DNA from: Loktanella sp. IMCC34160
Lineage (GTDB): Bacteria > Pseudomonadota > Alphaproteobacteria > Rhodobacterales > Rhodobacteraceae
DNA: 64,000 nt
Direction: 5' to 3'
NCBI RefSeq assembly: GCF_004145845.1
Contig: NZ_SELP01000002.1
Location: forward strand, 1 to 64,000
Shown here: positions 24,141-34,592 of the stretch, in pieces
Layout of the letters: each line of letters opens with the position of its first letter
Position numbering within the stretch: the stretch's first letter is position 1
Made by a program: the position numbers and the translations under genes
Notes under the pieces: generated by a model
Seen by the model: the letters and a program-made list of their open reading frames with translations, nothing else
Told to the model about the DNA's origin: nothing
Databases searched by the model: none

Positions 24141-24872
24141 TTAACCTGTCCGTTCTTCGGGTGGGGCGGCGTTCTGTTCCATGCCGTGGTCAAGGTGCAG
24201 CCCGCCGTCCTGCATCGGCCGGGCCACCCATTGCCCCGGGGGCCGCCAGCGGGCGCGGAACAGGTCGGCCTGCCAGACGGGCGCGCCGGGCGCGCGGCTG
24301 TCGTCGGGGTGGGTCAGCGATTGCAGCGATCCGACCCGCCAGCGTTCCCGCGCCGCGGACAGGTTTGCCTGCCCGCCCCGCCGGATCAGCCAGCAGGGCA
24401 CGCCATGCGCCTCGGCCCGCATTGCCAGCCGTTTCGTTGCGGTGAAATCCAGCGCGGGCGGATCGCCCCAAAGCTCTCCGATCACGGCGCCAAGGCCGGG
24501 GCAGCCGACCCCCTGTTCCAGCACCCACAAAAGATCGGCGGCCTTGCCGACGCAGGCGTAGAGGATCGGCCGGTCGTGTCCGGCCTGCGCCAGCCCGTGC
24601 AGATAGGGGCGGCCCATGTCGCGCCGGGTCACCCGGTCCTGCACCCAGAGGATCGGCTTGTCCGTCGCGCCCTTGCGCCCGGCCTGATCGGCGCGCAGCC
24701 GGGCCAGCACGAATCCCGTCGCCGCCCCGTCCATTGGGCTGTCGGCAAAGACCTCGGCCAGGGTTGGAGCAGAGACGGAGGCCTCGTCCGTCCTGTCCGT
24801 CTGTCCGGGGCGCGTGGCGCGGCCCCGCAGCAACTGGGTCGCGGTTTTCGGAGGGGGAGGGGCGCTGTGCAT
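24141..24872 (-). CDS. imuA: ImuA, RecA/SulA-like mutasome protein
   Basis: 243 aa. First gene of the SOS mutagenesis cassette; ImuA is a RecA-like protein needed with ImuB and DnaE2 for translesion synthesis. Recognisable from FVLARLRADQAGRKGATDKPILWVQDRVTRRDMGRPYLHGL and the later segment ALDFTATKRLAMRAEAHGVPCWLIRRGG. The start codon is preceded by AGGAG 6 nt upstream. A LexA box lies 21-35 bp upstream of the start codon, so SOS induction of the whole cassette is expected. Confidence 0.92.
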   Translation of the reverse strand: MHSAPPPPKTATQLLRGRATRPGQTDRTDEASVSAPTLAEVFADSPMDGAATGFVLARLRADQAGRKGATDKPILWVQDRVTRRDMGRPYLHGLAQAGHDRPILYACVGKAADLLWVLEQGVGCPGLGAVIGELWGDPPALDFTATKRLAMRAEAHGVPCWLIRRGGQANLSAARERWRVGSLQSLTHPDDSRAPGAPVWQADLFRARWRPPGQWVARPMQDGGLHLDHGMEQNAAPPEERTG

Positions 24873-24892
24873 GAGTCTCCTCGCCGGTTAAT

Positions 24893-24907
24893 GTTCTCTT
24901 TTTGTTC
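24893..24907 (-). promoter_or_regulatory. LexA box upstream of imuA
   Basis: GTTC-TCTTTTT-GTTC on the plus strand (GAAC-N7-GAAC on the coding strand), exactly the GTTC-N7-GTTC direct-repeat operator described for Rhodobacter-type LexA. Confidence 0.88.
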
Positions 24908-25175
24908 TAGTCCGGAAGGCGGGATTGGTCAAGAAAAGGGAGGGGGTGATCTGACCGGCATGGACCGGGCGACCAGCCCGGAGCGGGCGCGGCCCTCAAT
25001 GGCGCGGGAACAAGGCCGAAGGCCGCCCGCGCATCGCCGGCCCGTCCCGGCGGGCTGGCGATATGGGGACGTCCGGAAGCCGCGGCAATGTCATTCGGGG
25101 TGACCCGATAAATCGCGCCGCCCAACCGGCACAATCGCCATCCCACGGGCCGGCGACGCGCGGGCAATGCGCCTC
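24908..25175. other. Gap between imuA operator and the TetR gene
   Basis: GC-rich spacer that follows the end of the TetR-type gene and leads into the imuA promoter region. I see no open frame with a credible start, no tRNA and no convincing terminator. Confidence 0.4.
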
Positions 25176-25766
25176 TCAGGCTGCGACGGCCTTGCGCACG
25201 AGGTTGAGGTAGATCTCTTCGATCTCGGCAAGGTCAAGACGGCCGCCCTTGCGATACCAGTTCGTCACCCCGGTCAAGAGGGCGATCACCGCCATGGTGG
25301 TCACCCGCAGGTCGGTGACGCTGAAATCGCCGGTTTCGACGCCGGCCTGCAAAACGGCCTCCAGCCGGTCCTCGTAGGCGCGGCGCATCGCTTCGACCCG
25401 GGCGAAATTGTCCGGCTCCAGATTGCGCAATTCCATATAGGCGATGAACACCTGATCGGCCCGGTCCATGTGGAACCCGATATGGTGACGCACGAAATGG
25501 TCCAGCCGGGCCGGGGGCGGGGCAGTGGGGGCTGCCGTGCCATCGAAAGAGGCCAGCAATTCCGACAGGTGGTCCTCCATCAGGTCGAACAGCAGGCTTT
25601 GCTTGTCCGGGGTGTAGTTATACAGCGCCCCGGCCTGCACCCCGACCTCGGCCGCGATCTGGCGCATCGACACGGCGGCATAGCCGTGACGGGCGAACAG
25701 CCGCCGGGCGGCCTCGCGCACCTTGGGGCCTGTGATATCAGAATGGGAACCGCGTTTCCGTGCCAT
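25176..25766 (-). CDS. TetR family transcriptional regulator
   Basis: 196 aa. N-terminal helix-turn-helix at about 14-60 (VREAARRLFARHGYAAVSMRQIAAEVGVQAGALYNYTPDKQSLL) is textbook TetR; the C-terminal helices form the ligand/dimer domain and recall regulators of fatty-acid or acyl-CoA genes, but the ligand cannot be deduced. It stands alone, divergent from a lipoprotein gene, and may regulate itself. No operator palindrome is called. Confidence 0.9.
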   Translation of the reverse strand: MARKRGSHSDITGPKVREAARRLFARHGYAAVSMRQIAAEVGVQAGALYNYTPDKQSLLFDLMEDHLSELLASFDGTAAPTAPPPARLDHFVRHHIGFHMDRADQVFIAYMELRNLEPDNFARVEAMRRAYEDRLEAVLQAGVETGDFSVTDLRVTTMAVIALLTGVTNWYRKGGRLDLAEIEEIYLNLVRKAVAA

Positions 25767-25884
25767 GCACCCATGTAACTGAACGAATGTTCATTTGAAA
25801 AGGGGGCGGCCGCGCCGGGCGGGCCTTGCGGGAGGGGGCGGGCTGCCTGTATCGTCGGGCGAAACCACGGGGCCGTCACGCCGA

Positions 25885-26190
25885 ATGAAATTCAAGTATC
25901 TGATACCATTGGCACTTCTTGCCGCTTGCGCCGAATTTCCGGCGCTGGACCGGGTCGATGTCGCTTCGGCGGAACGGGCCCCCTATCCGGCGATCATTCC
26001 GCTGGGTCCGGTTCTGGCCGGGCTGGACCAGACCAGCGGCCAAAGCCCGCTGACGCCGGAGTTTGCCGCGAGCCTGACCGCCCGGCTGCGGGCGTTGCAG
26101 GCACGGGCGGCGCGGCTGCGGGGTCCGGTGATCGACGGCACCACCCGCGCCCGAATGCGGGCCGGGGTGAACAGCACCGCGTTGCAGTAG
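25885..26190 (+). CDS. Small lipoprotein of unknown function
   Basis: 101 aa from the ATG at 25885. Lipoprotein signal [15 protein letters not shown] with a lipobox LAAC, Cys15 as the lipidated residue. The mature part is short, Ala/Arg-rich and has one long helix (LTARLRALQARAARLRG). No family recognised. Lies 55 bp upstream of hom. Confidence 0.7.
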   Translation: MKFKYLIPLALLAACAEFPALDRVDVASAERAPYPAIIPLGPVLAGLDQTSGQSPLTPEFAASLTARLRALQARAARLRGPVIDGTTRARMRAGVNSTALQ

Positions 26191-26245
26191 GGCCGACTTC
26201 CGGGTAACAGCCTTTCGAACTTGCAAGAAACCTACGGGAATCCCC

Positions 26246-27532
26246 ATGTCCGAACCCCTTCGTCTTGGTATCGCCGGTCTTGGCACTGTCGGCGTGGGCG
26301 TCGTCAAGATCGTCCGAAAACACGCCGCCCTGCTGGAGGCCCGCGCGGGCCGTCCGGTGACCATTTCGGCGGTCTCGGCCCGGTCGCGCGGCAAAGATCG
26401 TGGCGTGTCGATTTCGGACTTCGCATGGGAAGACGACCCTGTCACGTTGGCCAAGCGGGACGATGTGGATGTCTTCGTCGAACTGATGGGCGGGGAAAAC
26501 GGCCCGGCCAAGGCCGCGACCGAGGCGGCGCTGGCCGCGGGCAAGGATGTGGTCACCGCCAACAAGGCGCTTCTGGCCCACCACGGGCAGGCGCTGGCCA
26601 TTCAGGCCGAGGCCGCAGGTCGGTCGATCCGCTACGAGGCGGCCGTCGCGGGCGGCATCCCGGTAATCAAATCCCTGCTGGAAGGGCTGGCCGGGAACCA
26701 GATTTCCCGCGTCATGGGCGTGATGAATGGCACCTGCAATTACATCCTGACCCGGATGGAAAGCGCGGGCCTGACCTATGATCAGGCCTTTGCCGAAGCC
26801 GACGGGCTGGGCTACCTCGAGGCCGATCCGCAGTTGGACGTGGGCGGCATCGACGCGGGCCACAAACTGTCGATCCTGTCGGCCATCGCGTTTGGAACGC
26901 AGGTGGATTTCGACGCGGTCGAGCTTGAGGGGATCGGCGCGATCACCATCGAAGACATCCGCGCCGCCGCCGACATGGACTATAAGATCAAGCTTCTGGG
27001 TGTGGCTCAGATGACGGGCCGGGGGCTGGAACAGCGCATGTCGCCCTGTCTCGTGCCCGACAGCTCGCCGCTGGGTCAGTTGCAGGGTGGAACCAATATG
27101 GTCGTGCTGGAAGGTGACAGCGTGGGCCAGATCGTTCTGCGCGGCGCCGGTGCGGGCGAAGGCCCGACCGCCAGCGCGGTGATGGGCGACATCGTCGATA
27201 TCGCGCGCGGGATCCGGCTGCCGGTCTTCGGCCAGCCCGCGACCGGGCTGCGCAATGTGCCCGCCGCCCGCGCCGCCGTGCCCGCCCCCTATTACCTACG
27301 CATCCAGTTGCAGGACAAACCCGGCGCGCTGGCCAAGATCGCGCGGGTTCTGGGCGAAAGCGGCATCTCGATCGACCGGATGCGCCAATATGGGCATGAA
27401 GACACCACCGCACCGGTTCTGATCGTGACGCACAAGACCACGCGGTCGGCGCTGGAACAGGCGCTTGCCGGGTTCCGCGAAACCGGCGTGGTCGAGGGCG
27501 AACCGGTCGCGATCCGCATCGAAGCGGTCTGA
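26246..27532 (+). CDS. hom: Homoserine dehydrogenase
   Basis: 428 aa. NAD(P)H-dependent reduction of aspartate semialdehyde to homoserine, in threonine/methionine synthesis. Rossmann motif GIAGLGTVGVGVVKI (about 8-22), catalytic-domain signature GVMNGTCNYILTRM and EADGLGYLEADPQLDVGGIDAGHKLSIL. C-terminal ACT domain (YYLRIQLQDKPGALAKIARVL) for feedback control by threonine. Length is standard. Upstream of glpX by 120 bp. Confidence 0.96.
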   Translation: MSEPLRLGIAGLGTVGVGVVKIVRKHAALLEARAGRPVTISAVSARSRGKDRGVSISDFAWEDDPVTLAKRDDVDVFVELMGGENGPAKAATEAALAAGKDVVTANKALLAHHGQALAIQAEAAGRSIRYEAAVAGGIPVIKSLLEGLAGNQISRVMGVMNGTCNYILTRMESAGLTYDQAFAEADGLGYLEADPQLDVGGIDAGHKLSILSAIAFGTQVDFDAVELEGIGAITIEDIRAAADMDYKIKLLGVAQMTGRGLEQRMSPCLVPDSSPLGQLQGGTNMVVLEGDSVGQIVLRGAGAGEGPTASAVMGDIVDIARGIRLPVFGQPATGLRNVPAARAAVPAPYYLRIQLQDKPGALAKIARVLGESGISIDRMRQYGHEDTTAPVLIVTHKTTRSALEQALAGFRETGVVEGEPVAIRIEAV

Positions 27533-27652
27533 TCGCGGCGGGCGCTGTGCCCGTTAGCGTTATCATCCCTCTGCGGTTGCGGGTCGGGCTTGTCATCGGG
27601 GCGTGTGGGCGGCTAGGTGACCGTCAACGCACTCCGGAACAAGGGACCGACC

Positions 27653-28618
27653 ATGGCCAAGGCTTCTGAATTTCACGACCGCATGTTGTCCCTGGGCCTT
27701 GCCCGCGTGTCCGAGGCGGCGGCGCTTGCCTCGGCCGGGCTAATCGGGCGCGGCGACGAAAAGGCGGCGGATCAGGCCGCGGTCAACGCCATGCGCGAAC
27801 AGCTGAACCTGCTGGACATCGCCGGCGTCGTGGTGATCGGCGAGGGCGAGCGGGACGAGGCACCGATGTTGTTCATCGGCGAAGAGGTCGGCACCGGCAA
27901 CGGCCCGGCGGTGGATATCGCGCTGGACCCGCTGGAAGGCACCACCCTGACCGCCAAGGATATGCCCAACGCGCTGACCGTCATCGCCATGGGGCCGCGC
28001 GGGTCGATGCTGCACGCCCCCGACACCTATATGGACAAGCTGGCCATTGGGCCGGGGCTGAAGCCGGGCACCGTGACCCTTGCCATGTCCCCGTCCGAAC
28101 GGGTGTCGGCGCTGGCCGCCGCCAAGGGCTGTTCGACCGAGGATATCACTGTCTGCGTCCTTGACCGCCCCCGGCACGAAGAGATGATCGCCGAGATCCG
28201 GTCCACCGGCGCGGCGATCCGACTGATCACCGATGGCGACGTGGCCGGCGTGATGCATTGCGCCGAACCCACCACGGGCATCGACATGTATATGGGGCAG
28301 GGCGGCGCGCCCGAGGGCGTTCTGGCCGCCGCCGCGCTGAAGTGCATGGGCGGGCAGATGTTTGGCAAGCTGGTGTTCCGCAACGAAGACGAGAAGGCCC
28401 GCGCCGCGAAGGCCGGGATCACCAACTTTGACCGGGTTTACACCCGCGACGACATGGTGACGGGCGACGTAATCTTTGCCGCGACCGGCGTGACCGACGG
28501 ATCGATCCTTCAGGGGATCAAGCGTGATCCGGGGATGCTGACCGCCGAAACCATCCTGATGCGGTCCAAGACCGGGTCGGTCCGGCGGATGACCTACCAG
28601 CACCCCACCGGGAAATGA
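27653..28618 (+). CDS. glpX: Class II fructose-1,6-bisphosphatase (GlpX)
   Basis: 321 aa from the ATG at 27653 with an AAGGGA site; the in-frame ATG at 27617 is less likely. Gluconeogenic/Calvin-cycle phosphatase of the Li+-sensitive fold. Metal-binding residues lie in VVIGEGERDEAPMLFIGEEVG and DPLEGTTLTAKDMPNALTV. Ends with an ATGA overlap with the following cysteine hydrolase gene, so the two are translationally coupled. Confidence 0.95.
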   Translation: MAKASEFHDRMLSLGLARVSEAAALASAGLIGRGDEKAADQAAVNAMREQLNLLDIAGVVVIGEGERDEAPMLFIGEEVGTGNGPAVDIALDPLEGTTLTAKDMPNALTVIAMGPRGSMLHAPDTYMDKLAIGPGLKPGTVTLAMSPSERVSALAAAKGCSTEDITVCVLDRPRHEEMIAEIRSTGAAIRLITDGDVAGVMHCAEPTTGIDMYMGQGGAPEGVLAAAALKCMGGQMFGKLVFRNEDEKARAAKAGITNFDRVYTRDDMVTGDVIFAATGVTDGSILQGIKRDPGMLTAETILMRSKTGSVRRMTYQHPTGK

Positions 28619-29169
28619 CAGCGCCCGCGCTGATCCTGATTGATATCCAGACCGGTTTCGACAGCCCGGTCTGGGGCGACCGGAACAACCCCGACGCCGA
28701 GGACAAGGCGGGTGATCTTCTGGCCCGCTGGCGAAGGGCGGGCGCGCCGGTAATCCACATCCGTCACGTCAGCACCGAACCGGGCAGTCCGCTAGGCCCC
28801 GCGACGGGCGGCACCGCGTTCAAACCGCAGGTCACGCCTGTGGCCGGCGAGGTGATTTTCGACAAATCGGTCAACTCTGCCTTCATCGGAACCGGGCTGG
28901 AGGCGCATTTGCGTGACATCGGGGCGACCGATCTGGTGATTTGCGGTCTGACCACGCCGCATTGCGTGTCGACCACTTGCCGGATGGCCGCGAACCTTGG
29001 GTTCCGGGTCAGCCTTGCCCATGATGCCTGCGCCGCCTTTACGGGCAATGCGAACAGCGGGTGGGCCGACCTGCCCGCGATGACGGCGACAGAGATACAC
29101 ACCAGCGCCGTGTCGCATCTGCATGGCGAGTTCGTCACGGCGGTCCGGGCGGAAGACGCGCGACCCTAG
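28615..29169 (+). CDS. Isochorismatase-family cysteine hydrolase
   Basis: 184 aa. Starts within the glpX stop codon. Catalytic triad of the family visible: Asp9 in LIDIQTGF, Lys in IFDKSVNSAFIGTGLEAHLR, Cys in VICGLTTPHCVSTTCRMA. Substrate could be an amide such as nicotinamide or a carbamoyl compound; the sequence does not decide. No signal peptide. Confidence 0.88.
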   Translation: MTAPALILIDIQTGFDSPVWGDRNNPDAEDKAGDLLARWRRAGAPVIHIRHVSTEPGSPLGPATGGTAFKPQVTPVAGEVIFDKSVNSAFIGTGLEAHLRDIGATDLVICGLTTPHCVSTTCRMAANLGFRVSLAHDACAAFTGNANSGWADLPAMTATEIHTSAVSHLHGEFVTAVRAEDARP

Positions 29170-29172
29170 GCC

Positions 29173-30153
29173 CTACTCGGCCGCCAGCGCATCCGGCAGG
29201 TATTGGGCCACGATATGGCGGACAAGGCGGCGCACGATGAATTGCGACACATGCACCTTGTCGGCGTCGTAGGCCACGATCCCGGCGGTGCGCACCGTTT
29301 CGTAGATCGGGACATAGTCCAGATGGGAATGCGCCTGCCAAAGCTCCTCGACCACGATGCGCAGCACGGATTTCGAATATTCATTGGCGGTGACGCAATC
29401 CATCCCGGTAAAGCTGTTGCCGATGGGGACCGGGGACACCGTCAGGATCACGTTGACCCTCAGATCGCCCAAGCGTCCGATTGCGGGGTCGAGGAGCGAC
29501 AGCGCCGTGTCTGGCCCAAGACGGCGAAAGGTGAACCGGTTCGGGTCGCGTTCGGCGATGCGCGGGTCCGGCAGACGGTTCAGGTAGCATTGGGTCAGAT
29601 GGTCGAACCAACTTTCGACATGACCCAACGTGATCACGACGGTCGAGGATTGCGGCAACCAGCGATAAAGCTGGTCGATCTCCGCACGCCGGTCCAGCGC
29701 GCGCTCACGCGTCACGGGCTGGCCACCAGCCAAAAGAAGATCCGAAAAGGCTTCTGGTTCTACCTCGACAATGGTTTCTGCGGGGATTTCAGTGCCCTGC
29801 ACCGCCCAGTTGATCCGCTGCGCCATGGTGCCGGGGGTGAATTCGTTCAGGATTCCATTGGCGCGGGGCCAGGGCCATTCCGATTTCGGAACTCCGTATC
29901 CGGCGACAGGAACATTGGCACCTTGCCGTTCCAATTCGGATTCTACGTTGCGGGCAAAACAGGACCCGAGGGTAAAGACCGGACGTCCATCAGTCAGGTT
30001 CATCGTGAACCTTGGCGACAGTTTCGGCAGGATCAGCCCATCCACTTCGCGCGGGTCATTGCGGCCCGGATACTTGCGTGCCGGTCCGATCTGACGCATC
30101 TGCGCCATGGCGGTTTCGAACGAAACCTCGGGGATGCTGGTGGGGCTGCTCAC
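29173..30153 (-). CDS. GSCFA-domain protein
   Basis: 326 aa from a GTG at 30153 preceded by AGGA; a TTG at 30219 would add 22 residues, but a TTGACA motif inside that stretch suggests a promoter there. The family name motif is visible as FTLGSCFARNVE near residue 60. GSCFA domains resemble SGNH/GDSL esterases and are mostly uncharacterised; some lie near polysaccharide genes. Converges with the cysteine hydrolase, 3 bp apart. Confidence 0.85.
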   Translation of the reverse strand: MSSPTSIPEVSFETAMAQMRQIGPARKYPGRNDPREVDGLILPKLSPRFTMNLTDGRPVFTLGSCFARNVESELERQGANVPVAGYGVPKSEWPWPRANGILNEFTPGTMAQRINWAVQGTEIPAETIVEVEPEAFSDLLLAGGQPVTRERALDRRAEIDQLYRWLPQSSTVVITLGHVESWFDHLTQCYLNRLPDPRIAERDPNRFTFRRLGPDTALSLLDPAIGRLGDLRVNVILTVSPVPIGNSFTGMDCVTANEYSKSVLRIVVEELWQAHSHLDYVPIYETVRTAGIVAYDADKVHVSQFIVRRLVRHIVAQYLPDALAAE

Positions 30154-30718
30154 TAGATCCTGTGTCTTATTGGTTTGGGTCACCCTCAGGATTTGTGGCC
30201 GATATGTCAACGTGCACAATAGGTGGTAGGCGCGTCGGTCAGGTCGCGCCGGGCCGGGCCAGACCTCATGCTTTGCGTCAAGGCTGCCGCCTAAGGCCCC
30301 CGGATATCAAAACTTTCCAAAATCGAACATTTGGATGCACAGGAATTAACCATCTGTGGGTAACTCGGGGGAGGAATCGGCGGACCCTGCACTTAGGGTC
30401 ATGGTCAACAGATTTTTCCTACATCTAGTCTAAAAATAACCGTTGACCCCCTAGGGGTAGATACGCCAGTTTGTGCGAGCCGGCCGATACGATACAACAT
30501 TTAGTGGCAGGGACGGCGCAAACAGAACGAAACAAGGGTTGCCCGTGACGCGGGTGATTCACACTGACGCGGTTCGTCTGCTGGGGCGGGCCGCGACCGG
30601 GATCGGTTTGCGCGGGGGCCCACTTGTATCGCATCGGCCACGAGAGAGAGAGGGCGGCATCTGGGTGTCGCAGGACAAGGGATCAGCCGCAACGTCGGCA
30701 ACCAAGGGGCAAGGCGCG
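30154..30718. other. Long leader between the GSCFA gene and nrdJ
   Basis: 565 bp without a gene. Contains a perfect 10-bp palindrome CCCCTAGGGG (about 30448-30457) just after TTGACC, AT-rich stretches, and two copies of ACATYTAGT (30421-30429 and 30497-30505, 76 bp apart) that could be operators. The open frame of nrdJ extends upstream to 30473 but without a good start. I looked for a cobalamin riboswitch (B12-box type) and did not find one. Confidence 0.45.
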
Positions 30719-33700
30719 ATGAAGATCGAACGCAACTTCACGAAGGCAGGCAAGGACGCATATGCAGAGGTCGAATTCCGGACCACGTCGTCCGAGATTC
30801 GCAACCCGGACGGCACCGTCGTCTTCAAGCTGGACAACTGCGAAGTTCCGGTGAAATGGAGCCAGGTGGCCTCTGACGTCATCGCGCAGAAGTATTTCCG
30901 CAAGGCGGGTGTTCCCTCCGAAATGAAGAAGGTCAAGGAAAAGGGCGTGCCCGAATTCCTGTGGCGGTCGGCACCGGCCGAAGGCGCGACCTTCTCGGGC
31001 GAAACCTCGGCCAAGCAGGTATTCGACCGTCTGGCCGGCGCCTGGGCCTATTGGGGCTGGAAGGGCGGCTATTTCTCGACCGAGGAAGACGCCCGCGCCT
31101 ATTACGACGAAATGCGCTTCATGCTGGCCACCCAGCGCGCCGCGCCGAACAGCCCGCAGTGGTTCAACACCGGCCTGCATTGGGCTTACGGCATCGACGG
31201 CCCGGCGCAGGGTCACCACTATGTCGACTACAAGACCGGCAAGCTGACGAAATCGACCTCGTCCTACGAGCATCCGCAGCCGCACGCCTGCTTCATCCAG
31301 TCGGTCAGCGATGACCTTGTGAACGATGGCGGCATCATGGACCTTTGGGTGCGCGAGGCGCGCCTGTTCAAATACGGCTCTGGCACCGGCACCAACTTCT
31401 CGTCCCTGCGGGCCGAGGGCGAGGGCCTGTCCGGTGGCGGCAAGTCGTCGGGCCTGATGGGCTTCCTCAAGATTGGCGACCGCGCCGCGGGTGCGATCAA
31501 GTCGGGCGGCACCACCCGCCGCGCGGCCAAGATGGTGATCGTCGACGCCGACCACCCGGATATCGAGGACTTCATCGACTGGAAGGTTCTGGAAGAACAG
31601 AAGGTCGCCAGCATCGTCGCCGGATCGAAGATGCACGAGCAAAAGCTGAACGGCATCTTCAAGGCGATCAAGACATGGGACGGCAAGGCGGACGACGCCT
31701 ATGACCCGTCGGTGAACGACGCGCTGAAAGAGGCCGTGCGCGATGCCAAGCGGGTCGCCATCCCGGAAACCTACATCAAGCGGGTGCTGGATTACGCCAA
31801 GCAGGGCTATGACAGCATCGAATTCCCGACCTACGACACCGATTGGGACAGCGAAGCCTACAACTCCGTTTCGGGCCAGAACTCGAACAACTCGATCCGC
31901 GTGACCGATGCCTTCCTGCAGGCCGTCCGGGATGACGCCGATTGGGATCTGATCAACCGCACCAACGGCAAGGTCGCCAAGACCGTCAAGGCCCGCGATC
32001 TGTGGGAAAAGGTCGGCCATGCCGCCTGGGCCTGTGCCGATCCGGGCATCCAGTTCCACGACACCGTCAACGCCTGGCACACCTGCCCCGAAGACGGGCA
32101 GATCCGCGGGTCGAACCCCTGTTCGGAATACATGTTCCTTGACGACACGGCCTGTAACCTCGCGTCGATGAACCTGCTGACCTTCTACAAGAACGGCGAG
32201 TTCCAGGTCGAAGACTACATGCACGCGACCCGCCTGTGGACCGTGACGCTGGAAATCTCGGTCATGATGGCGCAGTTCCCGTCCAAGGAGATCGCGCAGC
32301 GGTCCTATGACTTCCGGACCCTTGGTCTTGGCTATGCCAACATCGGCGGGCTGTTGATGAACATGGGTTTTGGCTATGACAGCGACGAGGGCCGCGCGCT
32401 GGCCGGTGCCCTGACTGCGATCATGACCGGTGTGGCCTATGCCACCTCGGCCGAGATGGCGGGCGAGCTGGGCGCCTTCGCCAAGTTTGACAAGAACCGC
32501 GACCACATGCTGCGGGTGATCCGCAACCACCGGACCGCGGCCTATGGCAAAGCCGAGGGTTATGAGCAGCTTGCGGTCAAGCCGGTCGCGCTGGACCACG
32601 CCAACTGCCCCGACCAGCGTCTGGTCAAGCTGGCCATGGAAGCCTGGGACGAGGCGCTGAGCCTTGGGGAAAAGCACGGCTACCGCAACGCCCAGACCAG
32701 CGTGATCGCCCCCACCGGCACCATCGGTCTGGTGATGGACTGCGACACCACCGGGATTGAACCGGACTTTGCGCTGGTGAAGTTCAAAAAGCTGGCCGGT
32801 GGCGGCTACTTCAAGATCATCAACCAGTCGGTTCCCGCCGCGCTTGAAAAGCTGGGCTATGGCAGCGCCGAGATCGAAGAGATCATCGCCTATGCGGTCG
32901 GCCACGGCTCCATCGGGCAGGCCCCGGCGATCAACCACACCTCGCTGATCGGCCACGGCTTTGGTCAGGCGGAACTGGACAAGGTTGAAGCGGCGCTGAA
33001 ATCCGCCTTCGACATCCGCTTTGTCTTCAACCAGTGGACCCTGGGCGAGGCGTTCTGCCAGAAGACGCTGGGTATCCCGGCGGAGAAGCTGAACGACCCG
33101 ACCTTCGATCTGCTGCGCCATCTTGGGTTCTCGAAAGCCGAGATCGACGCCGCCAACGATCATGTCTGCGGGACGATGACGCTGGAAGGGGCACCGCACC
33201 TGAAGGAAGAGCACCTGACCGTGTTCGACTGCGCCAACCCCTGCGGCAAGAAGGGCAAGCGGTATCTGTCGGTCAACAGCCATATCTACATGATGGCCGC
33301 CGCACAGTCCTTCATCTCGGGCGCGATCTCCAAGACGATCAACATGGCCAACCACGCCTCGATCGAAGATTGCCAGAAGGCCTACGAGCTGTCCTGGTCG
33401 CTGGGGATCAAGGCCAACGCGCTCTATCGGGATGGCTCCAAGCTGTCGCAGCCGCTGGCCGCCGCGCTGGTCGAGGATGACGACGAGGCTGCCGAGACCC
33501 TCGCAACAGGGTCCGCACAGGAAAAGGCCGCCGTTCTGGCCGAGAAGGTGGTCGAAAAGATCATCATCAAGGAAGTCCTGCGCACCCAACGCGAAAAGAT
33601 GCCGGAGCGCCGCAAGGGCTATACCCAGAAGGCGATCGTCGGGGGCCACAAGGTCTATCTGCGGACGGGCGAATATCAGGACGGCAGCCTTGGCGAGATC

Positions 33701-34387
33701 TTCATCGACATGCACAAGGAAGGCGCTGGCTTCCGGGCGATGATGAACAACTTCGCCATCGCGGTGTCCGTGGGCCTGCAATACGGGGTGCCGCTGGAAG
33801 AGTTCGTCGATGCTTTCACCTTCACCAAGTTCGAACCGGCCGGGATGGTGCAGGGCAACGACTCGATCAAGTCGGCGACCTCGATCCTCGACTACATCTT
33901 CCGCGAACTGGCCGTGTCCTATCTGGACCGCACCGATCTGGCCCATGTGAAGCCCGAAGGCGCGTCCTTCGACGATCTGGGCCGGGGCGAGGAAGAGGGC
34001 GTGTCGAACGTGACCACCCCCTCCGAAAGCGCCGCCTCCAAGTCGCTGGAAGTGCTCAAGCAGATCAGCTCCACCGGCTACCTGCGCAAGCGTCTTCCGC
34101 AGGAACTGGTCGTGCTTCAAGGCGGGATCGGGGCCACGGCATTTGCCGGGGCGGGCGATGCCTCAGCCGCGCTGCAAACGCTGGTGCCCGAAGTGGCCAC
34201 GGCACAGGTCGCCGTCGGAGGAAGCACCGCGCTCTCGTCCGGATCGGTCAGCATCTCGGCCCGCGACAAGGCCAAGATGCAGGGCTACGAAGGCGATCCC
34301 TGCGGGGAATGCGGCAACTACACGCTGGTGCGCAACGGCACCTGCATGAAGTGCAACACCTGCGGGGGGACCAGCGGGTGTAGCTAA
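30719..34387 (+). CDS. nrdJ: Adenosylcobalamin-dependent class II ribonucleotide reductase
   Basis: 1222 aa from the ATG at 30719 after an AAGGGGCAAGG tract. Makes deoxyribonucleotides using a cobalamin radical, independent of oxygen. Motifs: [22 protein letters not shown], the CNLASMNL active-site region, and [23 protein letters not shown]. The C-terminal domain ends in a zinc-ribbon-like CGECG...CMKCNTCGG segment thought to carry redox-active cysteines. Length is typical for the long alphaproteobacterial type. Single gene with terminators after it; cobS/cobT occur 16 kb away. Confidence 0.95.
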   Translation: MKIERNFTKAGKDAYAEVEFRTTSSEIRNPDGTVVFKLDNCEVPVKWSQVASDVIAQKYFRKAGVPSEMKKVKEKGVPEFLWRSAPAEGATFSGETSAKQVFDRLAGAWAYWGWKGGYFSTEEDARAYYDEMRFMLATQRAAPNSPQWFNTGLHWAYGIDGPAQGHHYVDYKTGKLTKSTSSYEHPQPHACFIQSVSDDLVNDGGIMDLWVREARLFKYGSGTGTNFSSLRAEGEGLSGGGKSSGLMGFLKIGDRAAGAIKSGGTTRRAAKMVIVDADHPDIEDFIDWKVLEEQKVASIVAGSKMHEQKLNGIFKAIKTWDGKADDAYDPSVNDALKEAVRDAKRVAIPETYIKRVLDYAKQGYDSIEFPTYDTDWDSEAYNSVSGQNSNNSIRVTDAFLQAVRDDADWDLINRTNGKVAKTVKARDLWEKVGHAAWACADPGIQFHDTVNAWHTCPEDGQIRGSNPCSEYMFLDDTACNLASMNLLTFYKNGEFQVEDYMHATRLWTVTLEISVMMAQFPSKEIAQRSYDFRTLGLGYANIGGLLMNMGFGYDSDEGRALAGALTAIMTGVAYATSAEMAGELGAFAKFDKNRDHMLRVIRNHRTAAYGKAEGYEQLAVKPVALDHANCPDQRLVKLAMEAWDEALSLGEKHGYRNAQTSVIAPTGTIGLVMDCDTTGIEPDFALVKFKKLAGGGYFKIINQSVPAALEKLGYGSAEIEEIIAYAVGHGSIGQAPAINHTSLIGHGFGQAELDKVEAALKSAFDIRFVFNQWTLGEAFCQKTLGIPAEKLNDPTFDLLRHLGFSKAEIDAANDHVCGTMTLEGAPHLKEEHLTVFDCANPCGKKGKRYLSVNSHIYMMAAAQSFISGAISKTINMANHASIEDCQKAYELSWSLGIKANALYRDGSKLSQPLAAALVEDDDEAAETLATGSAQEKAAVLAEKVVEKIIIKEVLRTQREKMPERRKGYTQKAIVGGHKVYLRTGEYQDGSLGEIFIDMHKEGAGFRAMMNNFAIAVSVGLQYGVPLEEFVDAFTFTKFEPAGMVQGNDSIKSATSILDYIFRELAVSYLDRTDLAHVKPEGASFDDLGRGEEEGVSNVTTPSESAASKSLEVLKQISSTGYLRKRLPQELVVLQGGIGATAFAGAGDASAALQTLVPEVATAQVAVGGSTALSSGSVSISARDKAKMQGYEGDPCGECGNYTLVRNGTCMKCNTCGGTSGCS

Positions 34388-34395
34388 GAAGATTG

Positions 34396-34442
34396 ACGGG
34401 GCAGACTCATGTCTGCCCCGTCGGAACGCCTCTGGCGTTCCA
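34396..34442 (+). terminator. Two stem-loops directly after nrdJ
   Basis: A perfect 12-bp hairpin GACGGGGCAGAC/GTCTGCCCCGTC (34396-34423, TCAT loop) and next to it GGAACGCC/GGCGTTCC (34424-34442). Neither is followed by a T run; they may protect the mRNA 3' end or cause rho-assisted termination. Confidence 0.55.
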
Positions 34443-34537
34443 ACGTGGTCCGGCGAGGGTGCGCCCGCGCCGCCGACGTTCAGGCCGCAGGCAGAAACCG
34501 GGCGGTACACAGAATGAGCCTGAACGGCGAAACTTTC

Positions 34538-34563
34538 AGAGGGGCTTCGGCCCCTCTTTTTTC
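34538..34563 (+). terminator. Strong intrinsic terminator (nrdJ side)
   Basis: 8-bp stem AGAGGGGC/GCCCCTCT closed by a TTCG tetraloop and followed by seven T. Lies between nrdJ and the convergent thioesterase gene. The 100 bp before it hold no gene I can support. Confidence 0.88.
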
Positions 34564-34592
34564 TTGTTCCGCAACGGGTTGTCGGGCGGTGT

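Noticed and set aside
24138-24150. Second LexA-type site between imuA and imuB
   Set aside because: GTTAACCTGTCCGTTC does not have the GTTC-N7-GTTC pattern.
30421-30505. NrdR boxes (two ACATYTAGT copies)
   Set aside because: They match the NrdR consensus poorly and the 76-bp spacing is unlike the usual closely spaced pair; mentioned only as possible operators.
30220-30718. Cobalamin riboswitch before nrdJ
   Set aside because: No B12-box or other conserved core segment could be recognised.
30683-34120. 1145-codon minus-strand open frame opposite nrdJ
   Set aside because: Antisense shadow of a strongly conserved gene; no signal of its own.
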